64,000 nucleotides of DNA from the NCBI GenBank assembly GCA_937967405.1, contig CALCJV010000029.1, positions 1-64,000 on the forward strand, given 5' to 3'. The stretch comes from an uncultured Chloroflexales bacterium (lineage in GTDB: Bacteria > Chloroflexota > Chloroflexia > Chloroflexales > Chloroflexaceae). This document shows, in pieces, positions 24,611 through 33,900 of the stretch. The notes under the pieces were generated by a model, which was given only the letters and a program-made list of their open reading frames with translations, made no database searches and was not told where the DNA came from. Each line of letters starts with the position of its first letter. Within the stretch, counting starts at the first letter, position 1. The translations under genes and the position numbers were made by a program.

Positions 24611-25573
24611 TTATGCTTGTGCGTCTGCTACGCGCCCGCGCCAATCTTCCAGAATATCGCGCATTGTCTGCTCAATCGGAATCTGCGGCTGCCAGCCCGT
24701 GAGCATGCGGAAGGCGGTGGCATCGCAGAAGACAACGGGAATGTTGACGGGGCGCATACGTTCGGGGTCAGGCTCTATCGCAAAGCGAGCGGTGCTAGCC
24801 GCAGCCAGCAGATCGAGCAGGCTTCGGATGCTGCGTGGTTGCCCAGAGCCGAGATTGTAGATTGCACCGGTGGGGGCATGCGTGATTGCCAATGCATAGG
24901 CGGCCACCATATCACGCACATCGGTGAAATCACGTTGCCCTTCAAGGTTGCCCACCTTGAGGACAGGCTCCTGCAAGCCGCGTTCGATGCGGGCGATCTG
25001 ATGCGCGAAGGCTCCGGTCACAAACCGGTCTGTCTGGCGTGGGCCAATGTGGTTGAAGGGGCGCACAATTACGACATCGAGGGCGTGGCTTCGGTGATAT
25101 TGCAAGCCGAGCAGGGTTTGGGCGGCTTTGCTCACGCCATAGGGGCTAGCCGGGCGGAGCGGGGTGGCTTCGGTGAGCGGCAGGTCGGCGGGCGTAATCA
25201 TACCATACTCTTCGTTCGAGCCAGTGATGAGCAGGCGGCACGGTTTGCCCAGCGTAAGCATCGCTTGAATAATATGTAACGTAGCGAGGATATTGGTTTG
25301 CAGTGTTCCTGCCGGATCACGGAACGATTCGGGCACGAAAGTTTGCCCAGCGAGATGCACGATCACATCTGGCGCAGCGGTATGGATTGCTATACGGGTT
25401 TGTTCAGCATTACACAAATCTGCTTGATATACCATTACGTGCTCGCGCAGCGACGGCAAGCTGAGCGTGCGTGCACGGCTGATTCCTGTTACCTGTATGG
25501 TCTGGGTGGCCAGCAGATACTCCGCCAAATGGCCGCCCACGAACCCATTGATACCGGTAATAAGTATGTGCAT
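24611..25573 (-). CDS. NAD(P)-dependent epimerase/dehydratase, GDP-6-deoxymannose reductase type
   Basis: The 320-residue protein is an extended short-chain dehydrogenase. It has the Rossmann start ILITGINGFVGGHL, the catalytic Ser region ITGSNEEYG and the SPYGVSKAAQ motif with Tyr-x3-Lys. The pattern is closest to GDP-4-keto-6-deoxymannose reductase (Rmd) and GDP-mannose 4,6-dehydratase, so it would serve GDP-rhamnose-type sugar synthesis. The ATG at 25573 gives a normal N-terminus; a TATAGT box ends nine bases upstream, so the message may be leaderless. It heads the minus-strand set with HNH and ManC-like genes. Confidence 0.87.
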   Translation of the reverse strand: MHILITGINGFVGGHLAEYLLATQTIQVTGISRARTLSLPSLREHVMVYQADLCNAEQTRIAIHTAAPDVIVHLAGQTFVPESFRDPAGTLQTNILATLHIIQAMLTLGKPCRLLITGSNEEYGMITPADLPLTEATPLRPASPYGVSKAAQTLLGLQYHRSHALDVVIVRPFNHIGPRQTDRFVTGAFAHQIARIERGLQEPVLKVGNLEGQRDFTDVRDMVAAYALAITHAPTGAIYNLGSGQPRSIRSLLDLLAAASTARFAIEPDPERMRPVNIPVVFCDATAFRMLTGWQPQIPIEQTMRDILEDWRGRVADAQA

Positions 25574-25656
25574 AACAGGCATACTATACCCCAAGCATTG
25601 CTTCTGTGCAAGTGGGGTGTACCGACAATCAATATCATTGAAAATTCAATAATTGC

Positions 25657-25695
25657 TGTTTTAACTTTGTGCATAGCTTTGACAAAGGGTGTGCA
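25657..25695 (+). promoter_or_regulatory. Candidate CarH operator: 11-bp phased half-sites
   Basis: Six-base elements occur at exact 11-bp steps: TGTTTT (25657), TGTGCA (25668), TTGACA (25679, the -35 box) and TGTGCA (25690). CarH proteins are known to bind arrays of 11-bp direct repeats that overlap the -35 box of their own promoter. The first element is weak. Binding is inferred. Confidence 0.55.
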
Positions 25696-25707
25696 ATGTG
25701 CTAAGAT
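25679..25707 (+). promoter_or_regulatory. Strong sigma-70-type promoter of the CarH-like gene
   Basis: A perfect TTGACA (25679-25684) is followed after exactly 17 bases by TAAGAT (25702-25707). The leader to the start codon is about 130 bases. This is one of the best promoters in the window, as expected for a gene controlled by a repressor. Confidence 0.85.
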
Positions 25708-25844
25708 AGAATCACACTAAATTTATTCTGCCTCATTGCAGTTGTCTGCTGCATCCCCTGCACCAAACATCGGCTAAGGCACAGGGTTCGTGCATTGTTC
25801 GGGTGGATGACAGACAAAGTGTCACCTTAGTAAGGAAGTGCCAG

Positions 25845-26792
25845 ATGGCAACACAAGGGTTCCTGACACAATTTTCGGATGTTCCGATCTACAATACAAA
25901 AGCGGTTGCCCAAGAAACGGGCGTGCCTGCGGATACCTTCCGGGCATGGGAACGCCGCTATGGTGTGCCGCGCCCGCACCGTACCGAAGGTGGGCATCGG
26001 CTCTACTCCGAGCGTGACATTGCGGTGATCCGCTGGTTGCGGGATCGCACGGCGGAAGGGATGACGATCAGCCAAGCTGTAGCCTTGATGGTCAGCGGCA
26101 GCGACTCCAACCTCGCGTGGCTCGATACAGCGGTAGATACTGAACCGCATAGCTGGGAGCGGCTGAATAGTCAATTGCTGGCCGCGTTGCTGGATTACGA
26201 CGAACGGCGGGCGGAGCGCATCATGGGTGAGGCGTTTGCCCTCTACCCACTCGATGATGTGTTCTCCAAGCTGATCCAGCCAACGATGACCGAGATCGGT
26301 GAGCAGTGGCATCAAGGCAAGATTACGGTGACGGTCGAGCATTTTGCGACGCAGTTTGTGCGCCGCAAGCTGTCCAGCATTCTGAATACCTACAGCATTA
26401 CCGAAGGGCGCGGCTTGCTCGTGGTGGGCTGTGCCCCCTCCGAACAGCATGATCTCGGTGCGCTGCTGCTGGCAGTGGCACTGGTGCGGCACGGCTGGCA
26501 GGTGATCTACCTTGGTCCACAAGTGCCGCTCAAAGACTTGCTCGATACGATCCAGCGTATCCAGCCGGATATGGTCTGCCTCTCGGCTTCAACGATAGAA
26601 ACAGCCCTAGAGCTAGTCGAGATTGGCAAAGTGATTACGCGGCTTACGCCACCCGCGCCCTACTTTGGCTTTGGCGGGCGAGCATTTACGGTGAACGGGA
26701 TGCTCAAGCATAAGGTGCCCGGTTTGTATCTCGGTGATACGGCTCAAGAAGGGATTGACGTAATCGCCGATACGCTCAACAACGGCAAGTAA
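25845..26792 (+). CDS. carH: CarH-type B12-dependent photoreceptor/repressor
   Basis: CarH binds adenosylcobalamin in the dark, forms a tetramer that represses DNA, and is broken by light. The 315-residue protein has an N-terminal MerR helix-turn-helix (about 15-80, with TFRAWERRYGVPRPHRTEGGHRLYSERDI), a four-helix domain with W155-x9-E165-H166, and a C-terminal Rossmann B12 domain with E200-Q-H202-D-L-G205. Residues used by Thermus CarH are all present: Trp131, His132, Glu141/His142 and His177 correspond to W155, H156, E165/H166 and H202. The ATG at 25845 has AAGGAA upstream. Targets probably include itself and perhaps the divergent Rmd-like gene; no carotenoid genes are visible. Confidence 0.9.
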   Translation: MATQGFLTQFSDVPIYNTKAVAQETGVPADTFRAWERRYGVPRPHRTEGGHRLYSERDIAVIRWLRDRTAEGMTISQAVALMVSGSDSNLAWLDTAVDTEPHSWERLNSQLLAALLDYDERRAERIMGEAFALYPLDDVFSKLIQPTMTEIGEQWHQGKITVTVEHFATQFVRRKLSSILNTYSITEGRGLLVVGCAPSEQHDLGALLLAVALVRHGWQVIYLGPQVPLKDLLDTIQRIQPDMVCLSASTIETALELVEIGKVITRLTPPAPYFGFGGRAFTVNGMLKHKVPGLYLGDTAQEGIDVIADTLNNGK

Positions 26793-26823
26793 GCGTTAGC
26801 AATCAATTGTTCAGCCAAGAGTG

Positions 26824-26845
26824 ATGCGGGGCAATTGCCCCGCAT
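26824..26845. terminator. Perfect 22-base palindrome between convergent genes
   Basis: ATGCGGGGCAA is followed directly by its reverse complement, giving a hairpin with an AATT loop. It lies 31 bases after the CarH stop and 75 bases before the deacetylase stop on the other strand. TTT follows on the plus strand. Confidence 0.65.
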
Positions 26846-26919
26846 TTGTGTTGATAGGCATCATCTATCCACTCCCACCACTGTTCTCAAGCCGATGTGC
26901 TGAGAGGCGTGCGCTGCTG

Positions 26920-28539
26920 CTACTCGCCAAGCACTGCGCTCAGCGGACGCAGTTCCAAGCCCATCGCCTGATAGGTGCTGATGATTGCGGGCAGCGCATC
27001 CGGCAGCGGCAGGTGGGCCGCGCAGCAGTGCGAGAGGGTGATCACACCCGGCATCTGTTCACGCGCAAAAGTGTTAACCATTCGATTATAGACGAATTCG
27101 GGTGACTTGGGCGGGCGCAGGGCATCCTGCGTATCAATCCCCCAGAAGAGCGTGAGGTAGCCTTGACTGGCCGCAAGCTGCAAAACGGCTGGAGTATATT
27201 CGCCGTAGGGCGGGCGGAAGTAGGGGCGGGTGGTGGAGCCGGTAATCTCATGCACGATGCGCTCTGTCTCGGCAAGTTCCCATGCCATTTCTTCCGCACT
27301 GAGGAAGCGAAAGTCGCGGTGCGTCGCTGAATGGTTGCCAAGTTCGTGCCCATCGGCGACCATTTGGCGGAGGTGATCGGGGTTGGATTTAGCCCAGCCC
27401 GCCGTGACAAACATCGTCGCCTGCACCCCATGTTGGCGCAGGACATTCAGCAGATAGGAGACATCGCCATACTCGACATCTACCGTGAGGGCAACATACG
27501 GCTGCTCGCGGTTGCCCCATTTGATAAGCTCGGCATAGCTCGGCAGGGTATTGAAGCCACCGGCAAGGATCGGGATGATCAGCGGGCGACCGACGACAAG
27601 CGGATCGGCAATGCGATTGAGCTGGGCAATTGCAGTTGCATCGCTGCCGCCCGCGAGCGCAATGCCTGCTAGGGTATCGCCTGCCTGCACGCGGTAGAAG
27701 GCATAGCCAAGCACATCGGCATAGTTGGGCAGGGTGCTCAAGTCGGTCTCGCCTAGCCCCAGAGCGGTGGTGGCAATCCAGTAGCTGCCATAGCCGGCCA
27801 CGTCCGCCTGCACCCAAGCGTGCTGGTTGCGCCCGTGAAGTTCATACGGTTCGCCGGCCGGAATGGTTCGCACCACTGCCTGTTCTGTGCCGGGTGCGAA
27901 TTGGGCTGCAACTGGTGCGGGGGTGCGCGGTGCAGTCTCATTGGGCTGCACCATGCCCGGCGGAAATACGATTGGTGGGGGCGGGGTCAAGTTGGGGAGC
28001 ACGGCAAGGTTGAGCACCGGATTGGCTAGATCAGCCGTCGCCACCCACACCGGACCAAAGGTATCGCCGTTGATCTGCACCCACGTCCAGCCTGCCCGTG
28101 CCACTGGGCTATAGCGTGTAGCTGGGAGCAACACAGCGGCGGGGGGACTGGTGGGATCGGGGGCAAAGTAGGCGGTGACAGTCGTAGGCAGGGTTGGGCG
28201 TGTATCTTCGGCGAGGATCATGTCGGCCAGCGCGATACTGGTGGCGGGGATAACTGTATCGCTACGCGAGGCGGTTTGTTTAGGGTGGTCTAAGCTGTGT
28301 TGGGCGACAGTGGCGTAACTGTCGGTATGCGGCGGCTGGCTTGCATTGTTGACATAACTGGGAGAGTGCTGGATTATACGGCGCGGCTGGAAGCTCTGCC
28401 CTAGGACTGGTGTGAGGAAGAGCAATGCACCGGCGAAGATCGCCACGCCTAGTCCTACCCGTTGCCAGCTCCACGCGGATGCAGGGGGAGCATGCCGGTG
28501 AGTTTCGGCCTGCTCAGCGTATGGTATTGGATCCTGCAT
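26920..28539 (-). CDS. Membrane-anchored SH3/LysM polysaccharide deacetylase
   Basis: The 539-residue protein has a cytoplasmic tail, one transmembrane helix (about 28-47), two SH3-like segments ending in WVQINGDTFGPVWVA and WVQADVAGYGSYWIA, a LysM motif (YRVQAGDTLAGIALAGG, about 280-322) and a NodB deacetylase domain (about 345-535). Motifs: LTVDVEYGD in place of TFDDG (the second metal Asp is Val), NHSATH with both metal histidines, RPPYGEY, GIDTQD and ITLSHC. It should remove acetyl groups from peptidoglycan or an envelope glycan outside the cell. An extended -10 box lies at 28585-28590. Confidence 0.88.
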   Translation of the reverse strand: MQDPIPYAEQAETHRHAPPASAWSWQRVGLGVAIFAGALLFLTPVLGQSFQPRRIIQHSPSYVNNASQPPHTDSYATVAQHSLDHPKQTASRSDTVIPATSIALADMILAEDTRPTLPTTVTAYFAPDPTSPPAAVLLPATRYSPVARAGWTWVQINGDTFGPVWVATADLANPVLNLAVLPNLTPPPPIVFPPGMVQPNETAPRTPAPVAAQFAPGTEQAVVRTIPAGEPYELHGRNQHAWVQADVAGYGSYWIATTALGLGETDLSTLPNYADVLGYAFYRVQAGDTLAGIALAGGSDATAIAQLNRIADPLVVGRPLIIPILAGGFNTLPSYAELIKWGNREQPYVALTVDVEYGDVSYLLNVLRQHGVQATMFVTAGWAKSNPDHLRQMVADGHELGNHSATHRDFRFLSAEEMAWELAETERIVHEITGSTTRPYFRPPYGEYTPAVLQLAASQGYLTLFWGIDTQDALRPPKSPEFVYNRMVNTFAREQMPGVITLSHCCAAHLPLPDALPAIISTYQAMGLELRPLSAVLGE

Positions 28540-28584
28540 ATGATTGGTTGATCCATTCGTATAGTGCTCGCGTGTATTTTTCAG

Positions 28585-28590
28585 ATTATA
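28585..28590 (-). promoter_or_regulatory. Extended -10 box upstream of the deacetylase
   Basis: The minus strand reads TGCTATAAT, a perfect TATAAT with TGN extension about 45 bases upstream of the deacetylase start. Confidence 0.6.
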
Positions 28591-28696
28591 GCATAGCTCG
28601 GCTGCTAGACAGAAATGAAAATTGCTTTACAATAGGAGCAATTCAATTGCGTGGCGTAGCAAGCGGGTGTTCCTTTGTAATGTGTGGGGAAGATGA

Positions 28697-30832
28697 ATGA
28701 GCGACGAGAATCAGTCAGCGAGTACAAACCTCGATGAACAGACTGCCGAGCTTGTGCGGCAGGGGGTGGATGCACTGAAATCGGGCAATACGTTGGTTGC
28801 CAGAGCATTGCTCTCGGAAGTAGTCCGGATCGCACCGGGCTATCAGGATGCGTGGCTGTGGCTGAGTGATCTCGCCGAGAGTGAAGCCGAACGTGAGGTG
28901 CATCTACGTCGGGCTATCGAGATTGATCCGCATAGCCCATCTGGGCAGATTGCCCGCCGCAAGCTGGATCAGTTGCTTGCCGAGGCGCACGCCGTGCCGC
29001 CGCCCACCGAGACCTTGCGCCCACAAACGGGACGGATCGCCGATGCTGATGCATTTGATGAGCCGGAGCAGAAGTGGTGGCAGAAGCTCACCCCGATCCA
29101 GCTCGGCCTCATTGGGCTTTCGACCCTCGCCTTGCTGGCCTTGTGTGGCATTCTCGGCATGAACCTGTTCGGGACGTTCTTTGGGCGTGGGCAACCAACC
29201 CCACCGCCGCCACCGCCCATTTCTGTATCGGCTACCGAGATTGTGGTGCGGCTCCAGCAAAACGGAGCTGAAGCGGCCGATGCCCGTCCCGCCGTTCCCG
29301 AAGATTTCGGTGGACTGACCCCGCGCTGCCTCGACAATTCACAACGCTTCTACACGCCGTCGCTGGGCTTTCCGGCGGGCGGGATTGTGCTGGTCTGCCC
29401 TACGGCGAATGAAGCCCAACTTGCTAAAGCCGAATTTGATGCGCTAGGAGTGCGTGATCCTGCACGGCGTTCGTGGACGTACCTGAACAACAACGTCTTC
29501 TTGCAGGTAGATGGCCGCTTGCCACCTGAAGCATCTGTGCGCTACGAGCAAGTGATTGCTTCCCTCAGTGGGGGTTCGATCCCGCCGGTTGTCCCCCCAA
29601 CTCCGTCACCGCCAAGCCAAGTAGTGGCTACACCACTGCCGTTCTCCGCCTTTGAGGTATACAACCGCATTGCCGCAACCGGAGTAGATGTGGCCAACCC
29701 ACGTGCGGCCGTACCCGAAGATTTCGGTGCAATTCCGCCCCGTTGTCTTAATAACAGCGTGCGCTACTTCATTCCCTCGCTGGGCGATCCGGCGGGCGGG
29801 ATCATCACGACGTGTCCGACGGCGGCCGAAGCTGAAGCCCTCAAAAATGCCTACGATCAACAGAGTGTGGCCAACCCACTTGCTGCATCGTGGCGGTTCA
29901 TTAATAACAACATCTTCGTGCAAGCCGATGGCCGCCTGCCCGCCAACCAAGCCAACAAATTCGCGGAAGTGGTCGCGGCTCTCAGCACCGGGCAAGCCGT
30001 CGCGCCGTTGCCCCCCACGCCCCCCCCGCCACCGCCAGATGCCACGCCAATCCCGATCTCGGCGTTTGACGTATTCAACCGCGTGGCGGCAGCAGGGGTT
30101 GAAGTGACGGAGCCGCGTGGGGCAGTGCCAGAGGACTTCGGCGCAATTCAGGCCCGCTGCCTCGAAAATAGCGTGCGCTATTTCACCCCATCACTCGGCT
30201 TCCCAGCTGGCGGGGTGATTGTCACCTGCTCGAATGCGGGTGATGCCCAAGCCCTGAAAGCCGACTATGATCGTCAGAGTGCAGCTAACCCGGGGGCGGC
30301 TTCGTGGACGTTTATTAACAATAACGTCTTTGCCCAAGCTGATGGGCGCATGCCCCAAAATCAGGCCCAGAAGTTCCAAGAAGTCATTGCCTCGCTCAGC
30401 ACCGGCGCACCCGTCCAGCCTCTGCCACCGACGGCCGTGCCGCCAACGGCAACGCAACCGGTTGAAGAGATTACGGTGATTCCCATCCCACCGACGAATA
30501 CGCCTGCACCGCCGCCCCCCACCGATACGCCTCCACCGCCGCCCCCAACGGACGTGCCGCCGCCGCCCCCTACCGATACACCTGCACCGCCGCCCCCCAC
30601 CGATACGCCTGCACCGCCGCCCCCGACGGACGTGCCGCCAACCAACACTCCGTTGCCAACCATCGTGATTCCGCTACCGGCAACGGCGACCCCGACGATT
30701 ACACCGACAATGATCCTACCCTATCCGCCGATCATCACGCCACTGCCGGGTGAGTTGCCCGCACCCTCGCCACGTACCAATGCGGCGCCGTTGCCCGGCA
30801 GCTTGAGCAACGTGGCGATCAAAGAAGAGTAG
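28697..30832 (+). CDS. TPR membrane protein with three extracellular repeat domains
   Basis: The 711-residue product has an N-terminal TPR-like module (about 14-95) with AWLWLSD, a transmembrane helix (about 133-158), and then three copies of a 120-residue domain (about 178-292, 315-430, 455-570). Each copy has the same marks: AVPEDFG, PRCL-x-NS-x-R[FY]-x-PSLG-x-PAGG, a second Cys, SW-x-[FY]-[IL]NNNVF-x-QADGR[LM]P. Two conserved Cys per copy could form a disulfide. A long Thr/Pro-rich region (about 580-690, repeats of PPPPTDTPAPP type) ends the chain. The export side is inferred. I do not recognise the repeat domain. A hairpin follows the stop. Confidence 0.85.
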   Translation: MSDENQSASTNLDEQTAELVRQGVDALKSGNTLVARALLSEVVRIAPGYQDAWLWLSDLAESEAEREVHLRRAIEIDPHSPSGQIARRKLDQLLAEAHAVPPPTETLRPQTGRIADADAFDEPEQKWWQKLTPIQLGLIGLSTLALLALCGILGMNLFGTFFGRGQPTPPPPPPISVSATEIVVRLQQNGAEAADARPAVPEDFGGLTPRCLDNSQRFYTPSLGFPAGGIVLVCPTANEAQLAKAEFDALGVRDPARRSWTYLNNNVFLQVDGRLPPEASVRYEQVIASLSGGSIPPVVPPTPSPPSQVVATPLPFSAFEVYNRIAATGVDVANPRAAVPEDFGAIPPRCLNNSVRYFIPSLGDPAGGIITTCPTAAEAEALKNAYDQQSVANPLAASWRFINNNIFVQADGRLPANQANKFAEVVAALSTGQAVAPLPPTPPPPPPDATPIPISAFDVFNRVAAAGVEVTEPRGAVPEDFGAIQARCLENSVRYFTPSLGFPAGGVIVTCSNAGDAQALKADYDRQSAANPGAASWTFINNNVFAQADGRMPQNQAQKFQEVIASLSTGAPVQPLPPTAVPPTATQPVEEITVIPIPPTNTPAPPPPTDTPPPPPPTDVPPPPPTDTPAPPPPTDTPAPPPPTDVPPTNTPLPTIVIPLPATATPTITPTMILPYPPIITPLPGELPAPSPRTNAAPLPGSLSNVAIKEE

Positions 30833-30854
30833 TGCTGAACCGACCTGCTACACA

Positions 30855-30882
30855 GGCAAGGACACAATGGCGTGTGCTTGCC
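30855..30882. terminator. Hairpin after the three-repeat protein
   Basis: GGCAAGGACAC pairs with GTGTGCTTGCC (one mismatch in 11) around AATGGC. It lies 22 bases after the stop and 20 bases before the next start, so it may limit read-through. No T-run. Confidence 0.5.
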
Positions 30883-30901
30883 CGCCCGATCTAACCCCAC
30901 A

Positions 30902-33900
30902 ATGCGCCACCGCTTTGCACGCCTGCCGCTAGCCCTACGCCTGCTGCTGCTCACCCTGCTGAATGGGGTGTTAGGGCTAGCACTGGTAGCAGTCATTTGG
31001 TTTGACAATAGCCTCAATCGAGGCATCACCTTTCGCCCCGATCCGCAGCCGATCCCACACAGCGCGGGTCCACTTGTAGGTGTGAACCTGTACCAGATTC
31101 ACCTTGAGCCGAACCCAGATGATGTTACCCGCACTCTTGCAATGGTCAAAGCACTCGGTGCAACCCACGTCCGCATGCAGTTGCCGTGGGAGGATGTCGA
31201 GATCCACGGGCGCGGCGATTTCGAGGATCGCCGCAATATCGAGACAGTCGGGGTGATCTCGGCATGGGATAAGTATGATCATATCGTCAACACCGCGCAC
31301 GAATTAGGCCTTGAGCTGATCCTTCGGATTGACCGCCCGCCGCTCTGGTCGCGTCCTATCAATGCGAATACGCCGTGGTTTGCGGAAGGGTTAGCCGAAG
31401 ACCCCAACTCGACCGGCCCGCCGGATGACTTCGCCGATTACCGCCGCTTTGTGGAGCAGGTGACCCGCCGCTATGCGGGCAAGGTGCGCTACGTGCAGCT
31501 CTGGAATGAGCCGAACCTCAAAAATGAGTGGAACTGGCACACGCCTAGCCCGCGCACGTTGGTGGCATTGTTGCGTGAGGGCTACATCGGGGCCAAGGAT
31601 GGCAACCCTGATGTGGTAGTCATATTCCCTGCACTTGCGCCCGTAGATGGTTTGGACAAACGTGCCCCCATCACCGAGATTGACTATCTCGATCAAGTCT
31701 ACCAAATGGGCGGCGCAGAGTTCTTCGATGTGATGGCTGTGCAGGCGTATGGCTTGGGCCAGCCACCCGACGAAAATCGTTACATCCGCCTGTTGCCGTT
31801 TGGGCCGACATGGCAGTGGCAACGTTGTATAGATAGCCGCGCCGATGTGAGTCGGCCGGTGCTGATCCGTGAGGTGATGGAGCGGCACGGCGATAGGCAG
31901 ACAGCCGTGTGGGTGGGCGAATTTGGCTGGAACAGTGCCCCTGATACGATCCCGCCCGAACGCCGCTTGACGTGGGGTGTACCCGTGACAGAGGAGCAGA
32001 AAGCCGCCTTCTTAATCGGGCATGTCGAACGCGCCCGCCAGCAGTGGGATTGGGTGGGGGTGATGAATATTTGGATGCTGCGCTACGGTGGTTTCCGTGA
32101 ACCGAACCCCGACGATCCGACGCAGTATTTTGCGATCATCAGCCGCGATTGGGAGCCGTTGCCCGCGTTCACCGCGATGCAGGCGTACCTTGCCCAGCCA
32201 CCAGTGGCGGGTGTGGGAGCGCATACGCTTGAACATCCGGCAGTGGTGCAGCAGGCGGGCAGGTGGACGTTGCGCTTCACGGGCGAACGGGTGTACGTGA
32301 CGGGTGCGGTGGGGCAGGTGCAGGCGATGCTTGATGGTGTACCAATTACGTTGGAGCCAAGCACCTATCAGGGTGTACCGGCCCTAGCCACGCCACCTCT
32401 GCCGCGCAGCGATGCGGTGCATACATTGGAGCTACCCGCTCCGTTGCCAGCCGATACGGTGCTGGTAGTGATCGCTGAGCCGCCACTACCCTATGCCCTG
32501 TGGCGGGTACTATGGGCCGCGTTGCCGTTGCTGGTGATTGGCATGCTGGGATTGAGTGGTGCGGCAACGCTACCCATCCTGTATGCCGCCGTTGCCGAAT
32601 TGCTCGGGCGCACCCCACCAGCGCGGATGGGGTGGCGGGTGTGGCTGGCTACGCCGAATGGCGAGCGGGTGGTGCTAGTGGGCATGGCACTGGCGTTGGT
32701 GTTCTTCTACAAGGGCTACACCACGCTGATCCCGTGCCTGATTGGGCTGACCCTCTTCGGGCTGCTTGCGCTGCTGCGCCCTGATCTCGCCGTGCTGTTT
32801 GTGCCCTTGACTGTGCCCCTGTTTTTCATTCCCAAAGGTATCTGGGATGAACGCTTCGGCTTGCCGCCAAACGGCATCCGCCTACCGTTGCACGAGTTAG
32901 CCTTGCTGATTACGCTGATGGCGGTAGCGGTGCGGGTGCTGTTGGGCTTGCGGGTGCGGGTGCGCCACGATGCGGCGGCGGTTGTGCGGCAGGTTCGCGC
33001 CCTCCTCACGCTGGCACAGGTGCGGGCGGCGGGGCAGCATTATGCGCCCCATCTGCTGTTCTTGGTGGCGGGTACACTTGGGGTGGCGGTGGCGTGGTCG
33101 GGTGGGCGCAGCGAGGCGGTGCGTGAGTGGCGGTGGCTGATTGTTGAGCCGCTGCTGTTTTATGCGCTGGTGCGCTGGCTGCTGCATCAGGCGCAGGCAA
33201 GCGCAAGCCTACCGCCCACGCCGTTCGGGTCGCGCTTGACCAGCGTGCGCCTGCTGACGTGGCTAGTGGCAGGTGGGGCAGTGGTGGGACTGGTAGGGGT
33301 GTTGCAGTGGGGGGGCATCAATCTTGCGCCCTCCTTTGGCGACAAAGTGACTTTCAGCGATGATCAGCTTGCTGTGGAGGGGGTGCGCCGCGTGAACAGT
33401 GTCTATGGACACCCGAATAACTTGGGATTGTACATAGGGCGGGTGTGGGTGATTGGGGCGGCGTTGGTGTATCTGGCGTGGCTGGCGCGGGCATATTGGC
33501 GCATGGCGTTGCTGACCCTTGCGGCGGCAGTGATGCTGGGCGGGTTGGTTGCATCCTTCTCGAAGGGGGCGTTGCTGGGCGTGCCGTTTGCGGCAGTGGT
33601 GTTGGTGGGGATGCTGTGGCGCACACGCCCGCAGGCGGCGGGGGCCCGTCCGGTTCCGGCGGCGTTGCTCGCTGCGCTGGTGGGGGCGGCTATTGTGCTG
33701 ATCCCGCTCGGCTTGATTGCATTGGCGAGTGTAGCTGGCTTGGAGCGGCTGAATCCGTTTGGCGAGACGGCTGAGGTGCGCTTGAAGCTGTGGGCAGCGG
33801 CACTGGCGATGATCCGCGACCACCCGTTGTTGGGGATCGGCTTGGATCAGTTTGGGCGGATCTACCCCGATTATATTCACCCAACTCTCGCCGCTACGAA

